From Candidatus Bathyarchaeota archaeon (GTDB lineage: Archaea; Thermoproteota; Bathyarchaeia; Bathyarchaeales; DTEX01), in assembly GCA_026414245.1 (NCBI GenBank), contig JAOAJJ010000043.1:1-8920 (forward strand): a DNA stretch of 8,920 nucleotides, in the 5' to 3' direction. Positions within the stretch are counted from its first letter, which is position 1. The number at the start of each line of letters is the position of its first letter. Positions 6,343-8,920 of this stretch are shown one piece after another. The translations under genes and the position numbers were made by a program. The notes below the pieces were generated by a model. The model saw only the letters and a program-made list of their open reading frames with translations, ran no database searches and had not been told where the DNA came from.

Positions 6343-7575
6343 CTATATTCTCGCCACCCCTTTAATTAGCTCCTTCAATAAAATTTCTGAAGCCCTATCG
6401 CCTTCCTTCTCTCTTATCTTTAAAGCGTATCTCTTAAATTCGTCGAGGAATACAGGCTTCTTTCCCCTCTTCTGCGATAAATATGCTGATTGAACAATAG
6501 CAGTTGTTTCTGCACCTATCTTTTCATCGCAGAATGACCGCACATTATTCAATAGGCAAATACATGCATTCTTTATCTCGCCGACGAAACTTTGTATCCA
6601 TGAAGTCTTCCCGAGATTAAATTCTCTCCTCCCACCTTTAGCATCGCTTATAACTAGAAAGTTTTCATCACCTCTAGCTTCCGGCTTTATCTCACCGTTT
6701 GTCCCAATTATGACTGTATCCATAGAGTCCCTGTGAGACCATGAGCCTTCAACATGCGCTGTAACCCATTCACCCGCATCATTCTCGAAACGCATCAGGA
6801 CATGAGCATCATCTTCAACCTCAAAAGGCCTAAACATCCCCTGTATAATCCTAGTTTTCATGCGTATGCATATGCCGTATGGTTCAGCCGCCTTAACAAC
6901 AGTGGGCCTCTTATCGAAGCCGCCTAAAAACCATGAACAAGTTATTGCATGAACACCGTTATCTAGAAGGGCGCCGCCTCCAGCAATATCTAGATCCCAG
7001 AACCAAGAAGCCCACTCCGGCCCACCGTGAGCTGTAGCCATGAAGATTAATTGCGGTTCACCTATCGCTCCGCTCTCAATAAACTTTCTAACATTATACC
7101 AGAGTGGATGGAAGAGCCAGTTCTCATTATGCTGATAAATTTTCTTCGAGTCCTCAACGCATTCTAAGACATCCAAGCACTCTAGGTAGGTTCTAGCCAT
7201 AGGCTTCTCACACATAACATTAACGCCGCTTTTCAGAGCCTCAATAGCTATAGGCGCATGGAATTTCGCCGGAGTGCATATGTCAACTAAATCAAGGTTT
7301 TCTTTTGACAGCATTTCCGAGAAACTCGTGTAAGTCTTTAAGCCTTCTATATCCTCTTTAAGTCTTTCAGCTAGATCCACGTCGCCCTCATTTTTAGCCT
7401 TCTGAATCCTCTCTTGATAAATGCTCCTAGCCTTCCTCTCAGCGGCTTTAAGCACAGGCTCAGATATATCGCATAAGGCCGCTAGCTGCGCTTCCGCTAT
7501 ATCTGGATATGCTGGTAAATGAGCTCCCTGAAATATTCCACCAGAGCCGATAACGCCAACTTTAATCCTCTTCAA
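6343..7575 (-). CDS. Gfo/Idh/MocA family NAD(P)-dependent oxidoreductase
   Basis: Likely a dehydrogenase acting on a sugar, inositol or similar polyol; the substrate cannot be inferred. The N-terminal Rossmann fold has GVIGSGGIFQGAH (7-19), Asp36 after the second strand (ALCDIS), DICTPAKFHAP (98-108) and the catalytic-lysine motif CEKPMA (122-127). The C-terminal alpha/beta domain has WFWDLDIAGGGALLDNGVHA (191-210), with Asp205 and His209 in the usual active-site motif. Residues ~50-80 form a charged, probably helical insertion between Rossmann elements (IYQERIQKAKNEGDVDLAER). At 410 residues it is longer than typical members (~330-380). The start is TTG with GGGGGTT 6 nt upstream. It stands alone, divergent from the ABC ATPase, with no sugar-pathway gene beside it. 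Confidence 0.92.
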   Translation of the reverse strand: MKRIKVGVIGSGGIFQGAHLPAYPDIAEAQLAALCDISEPVLKAAERKARSIYQERIQKAKNEGDVDLAERLKEDIEGLKTYTSFSEMLSKENLDLVDICTPAKFHAPIAIEALKSGVNVMCEKPMARTYLECLDVLECVEDSKKIYQHNENWLFHPLWYNVRKFIESGAIGEPQLIFMATAHGGPEWASWFWDLDIAGGGALLDNGVHAITCSWFLGGFDKRPTVVKAAEPYGICIRMKTRIIQGMFRPFEVEDDAHVLMRFENDAGEWVTAHVEGSWSHRDSMDTVIIGTNGEIKPEARGDENFLVISDAKGGRREFNLGKTSWIQSFVGEIKNACICLLNNVRSFCDEKIGAETTAIVQSAYLSQKRGKKPVFLDEFKRYALKIREKEGDRASEILLKELIKGVARI

Positions 7576-7612
7576 GGATTGAACCCCCTGTGAAAGGAGA
7601 TTCGGTCGTTTA

Positions 7613-7638
7613 GACTTAAAAGTTTTTCTTAAAGTTTT
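7613..7638 (-). promoter_or_regulatory. Promoter of the oxidoreductase gene with a duplicated box A-like element
   Basis: On the minus strand ACTTTTAAGTC (7623-7613) is centred about 26 nt before a predicted start near 7592, leaving a ~17-nt leader with the SD at 7588-7582. Directly upstream is a near-copy of the element: plus-strand CTTAAAAGTTTTT (7615-7627) is followed at once by CTTAAAGTTTT (7628-7638). The second copy may be a duplicated promoter element or a regulator site. Confidence 0.45.
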
Positions 7639-7653
7639 CGGTAGAATAGAATT

Positions 7654-7664
7654 AATTTTATAAG
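7654..7664 (+). promoter_or_regulatory. Box A of the ABC ATPase operon
   Basis: AATTTTATAAG is close to the archaeal TATA consensus and predicts transcription from about 7685. The leader would then contain both the ATG at 7701 and the SD-like site at 7703-7712. Confidence 0.5.
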
Positions 7665-7702
7665 ATGGAACATAACTATAACTAACTTAAGGATTTAGAT
7701 AT

Positions 7703-7712
7703 GGTGGGGATC
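7703..7712 (+). promoter_or_regulatory. SD-like site that points to an ATT start at 7717
   Basis: GGTGGGGATC matches the archaeal SD GGAGGTGATC at eight of ten positions. The segment aligned with GGAGGTG (7703-7709) is 7 nt from ATT 7717, the same spacing as in yjbQ and the small Cys-protein gene. No comparable site precedes the first in-frame ATG at 7768. Confidence 0.45.
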
Positions 7713-7716
7713 GAAT

Positions 7717-8454
7717 ATTAGCTTCGAATATGTTGTTGAAACCGAGGATTTAGCCAAATATTATCAGATGGGACCAATAACAGTTAAGGCTCTGGACGGT
7801 GTGGATCTGAGGGTTAAACGTGGAGAATATATTTCAGTTATGGGTCCTTCTGGTTCTGGTAAGACTACGTTGTTTAATATGATTGGCGGTATAGATAGGC
7901 CGACCAGGGGAAGAGTGTATATTGATGGCGTCGACATCGCTAAGCTAGATGCCTATGAGCTGGCTTGGCTTAGGTGTCGTAAGATAGGCTATATTTTCCA
8001 GACATTTAATCTGATCCCCGTCCTAACAGCTATAGAGAACGTTATGCTGCCGATGATCTTCGCCGGCGTTGAGCGTGAAGAGCGCTTCAGAAGAGCCAGA
8101 GAACTGCTTGAGATGGTTGGCTTAGGCGATAGGCTTAACCACAAGCCAGCCGAGCTTAGTGGTGGTCAGCAGCAGCGTGTTGCTATAGCTAGGGCTCTGG
8201 CTAATAATCCGGCGATAATACTTGCCGATGAGCCGACAGGCAACCTAGACCTAAATACCGGCTTCGCAATTGTTCAGCTCCTATACCGACTGAAGGCTGA
8301 GCGGGGCACGACGATCATTTGCGCTACACATGACCTCAAAATGATCGATATAAGTGATAGAGTGGTGTTTCTCAGAGACGGCATGATCGAAAACATTGAG
8401 GAGAGGAGAGGACTCACATTAACAGCGGAAGAATACTTCGCTAAAGAGGAATGA
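7717..8454 (+). CDS. ABC transporter ATP-binding protein, LolD/MacB/FtsE type
   Basis: The cytosolic ATPase subunit of an ABC system, probably an exporter or mechanotransmission-type complex. Counting from ATT 7717 (245 residues): Walker A GPSGSGKT 43-50, Q-loop Gln95 (IFQTFNLIP), signature LSGGQ 147-151, Walker B ILADE with Glu172, D-loop NLD, and His205 in ATHD. All catalytic motifs are intact. The family N-terminus, including an A-loop tyrosine (DLAKYYQMGPITVKAL), is encoded upstream of the first in-frame ATG at 7768. The 228-residue version from that ATG would lack the first strand and the A-loop. The extended frame has no ATG, GTG or TTG before 7768; ATT 7717 is the SD-supported candidate. 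A six-codon frame (ATG 7701, stop TAG 7719-7721) overlaps it. The permease is not in view. The downstream gene follows after 15 nt. Confidence 0.9.
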   Translation: MSFEYVVETEDLAKYYQMGPITVKALDGVDLRVKRGEYISVMGPSGSGKTTLFNMIGGIDRPTRGRVYIDGVDIAKLDAYELAWLRCRKIGYIFQTFNLIPVLTAIENVMLPMIFAGVEREERFRRARELLEMVGLGDRLNHKPAELSGGQQQRVAIARALANNPAIILADEPTGNLDLNTGFAIVQLLYRLKAERGTTIICATHDLKMIDISDRVVFLRDGMIENIEERRGLTLTAEEYFAKEE

Positions 8455-8469
8455 GGGAGGAATGAAGAA

Positions 8470-8793
8470 ATGGCGGAAGAAGAGAGGATTCAATGCCCCT
8501 GCGGCAGAATAATAAATAGCCCAGATGAATATAAAGTTCTATACTTAAAGCATGAGTTAAGGGAGATAGATATTCTATGCCCAAACGACTCATGCTACCT
8601 GAGAGAGCTCGGATACATAAAGTTTGAGTTTAAGGATGGACAAGCAGTCTTTAAGGAAGCATCATTCTATCCGCCGTTCGTAACATGGAATGCTGGGCGT
8701 CTAACCTTTGAGAAAGCCGAGAAGATTCTGAAGAACCATCTTAAAGCTATCGCCAGAAAAGTCGACTGGGACAGACTGAGCATATCTAAATAA
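8470..8793 (+). CDS. Small four-cysteine protein of unknown function
   Basis: I do not recognise this 107-residue protein. It has a CPC pair (C9, C11) and a second pair in CPNDSC (C37, C42), spaced like a small zinc-binding knuckle. After these come LRELGYIKFEF (44-54), the aromatic stretch SFYPPFVTWNAGRLTFEKAEK (65-85) and a basic amphipathic helix (86-98). No signal peptide or membrane segment is visible, so it is probably cytosolic. The ATG has GGAGG at 8456-8460 with near-ideal spacing, and the gene starts 15 nt after the ABC ATPase stop, so the two are very likely co-transcribed. It could be a regulatory or accessory subunit of that ABC system, or simply a passenger. Confidence that it is a real gene is high; its function is open. 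Confidence 0.85.
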   Translation: MAEEERIQCPCGRIINSPDEYKVLYLKHELREIDILCPNDSCYLRELGYIKFEFKDGQAVFKEASFYPPFVTWNAGRLTFEKAEKILKNHLKAIARKVDWDRLSISK

Positions 8794-8920
8794 AATAAAT
8801 AGCAAGTTTTCTCGGTATAAACAGAGCACTTTTTACAAACATTACTTATAATATTAATTCATTTCATCTTCTAACTTTGAAGTCATATGCGTATACATCG
8901 ATTATCTATGGATATGAGAC
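8794..8920. other. A+T-rich spacer at the right edge with a possible terminator and promoter
   Basis: TTTTT at 8830-8834 could terminate the ABC operon. CTTATAATATTAA (8845-8857) resembles box A and would start transcription near 8876. An ATG at 8887 is open for eleven codons to the window edge without an SD, which is too little to call a gene. Minus-strand frames here also end in stops quickly. Confidence 0.35.

Noticed and set aside
7768..7770. ATG 7768 as the ABC ATPase start
   Set aside because: No SD precedes it, and it removes the conserved first strand and A-loop tyrosine that are encoded in frame just upstream.
8887..8920. Possible start of another plus-strand gene at ATG 8887
   Set aside because: Only eleven codons are visible, with no SD and no recognisable sequence. 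Noted under the edge spacer instead.
1..8920. CRISPR arrays, tRNA or rRNA genes, insertion sequences
   Set aside because: Reading the spacers and gene ends showed no regular repeat-spacer pattern, no cloverleaf-like sequence, no transposase motif and no terminal inverted repeats.

Overview
The window looks like chromosomal DNA from an archaeon. It carries an archaeal/eukaryotic-type tryptophanyl-tRNA synthetase, an Nre DNA-repair protein (a family found in archaea), a methanogen-type thymidylate synthase, TATA-like box A elements about 26 nt before inferred transcription starts, and purine-rich Shine-Dalgarno (SD) sites 6-8 nt from most starts. Three genes start with TTG. Moderate base composition and this gene mix would suit a Bathyarchaeia-like or other TACK lineage, but that assignment is inference only.

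Layout, left to right. (1) 1-1136, minus: the N-terminal ~378 residues of an MFS transporter of the oxalate:formate antiporter (OFA) type, cut by the window edge. (2) 1364-2479, minus: trpS, divergent from (3) 2606-3034, plus: a YjbQ-family protein. (4) 3038-3736, minus: thymidylate synthase, converging on yjbQ with a 3-nt gap. (5) 3836-4234, plus: a YkgJ-type Cys-cluster protein. (6) 4270-4869, plus: an Hsp20 small heat-shock protein. (7) 4953-6320, plus: NreA with a zinc-finger motif and a C-terminal PCNA-binding (PIP) box. (8) 6343-7575, minus: a Gfo/Idh/MocA oxidoreductase. (9) 7717-8454, plus: a LolD/MacB-type ABC ATPase, followed by (10) 8470-8793, plus: a small four-cysteine protein of unknown function.

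Most genes appear to be separate transcription units with their own promoters. The one likely operon is the ABC ATPase plus the small Cys protein (15-nt gap, strong SD). Functions are mostly housekeeping: translation, thymidylate synthesis, repair and proteostasis, with two accessory transport genes. No mobile element, CRISPR array, tRNA or rRNA gene was seen.

I found no convincing new multi-gene defence or metabolic system. The point most worth a second look is the 5' end of the ABC ATPase. Family homology extends upstream of its first in-frame ATG, and the extended frame begins at an ATT codon with a well-placed SD. That ATT overlaps the stop of a six-codon ATG-initiated frame, so the possibilities are a non-canonical start, translational coupling, a +1 frameshift, or an assembly indel. 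The cysteine-rich partner of this ATPase and the absence of a visible permease are the other open questions.
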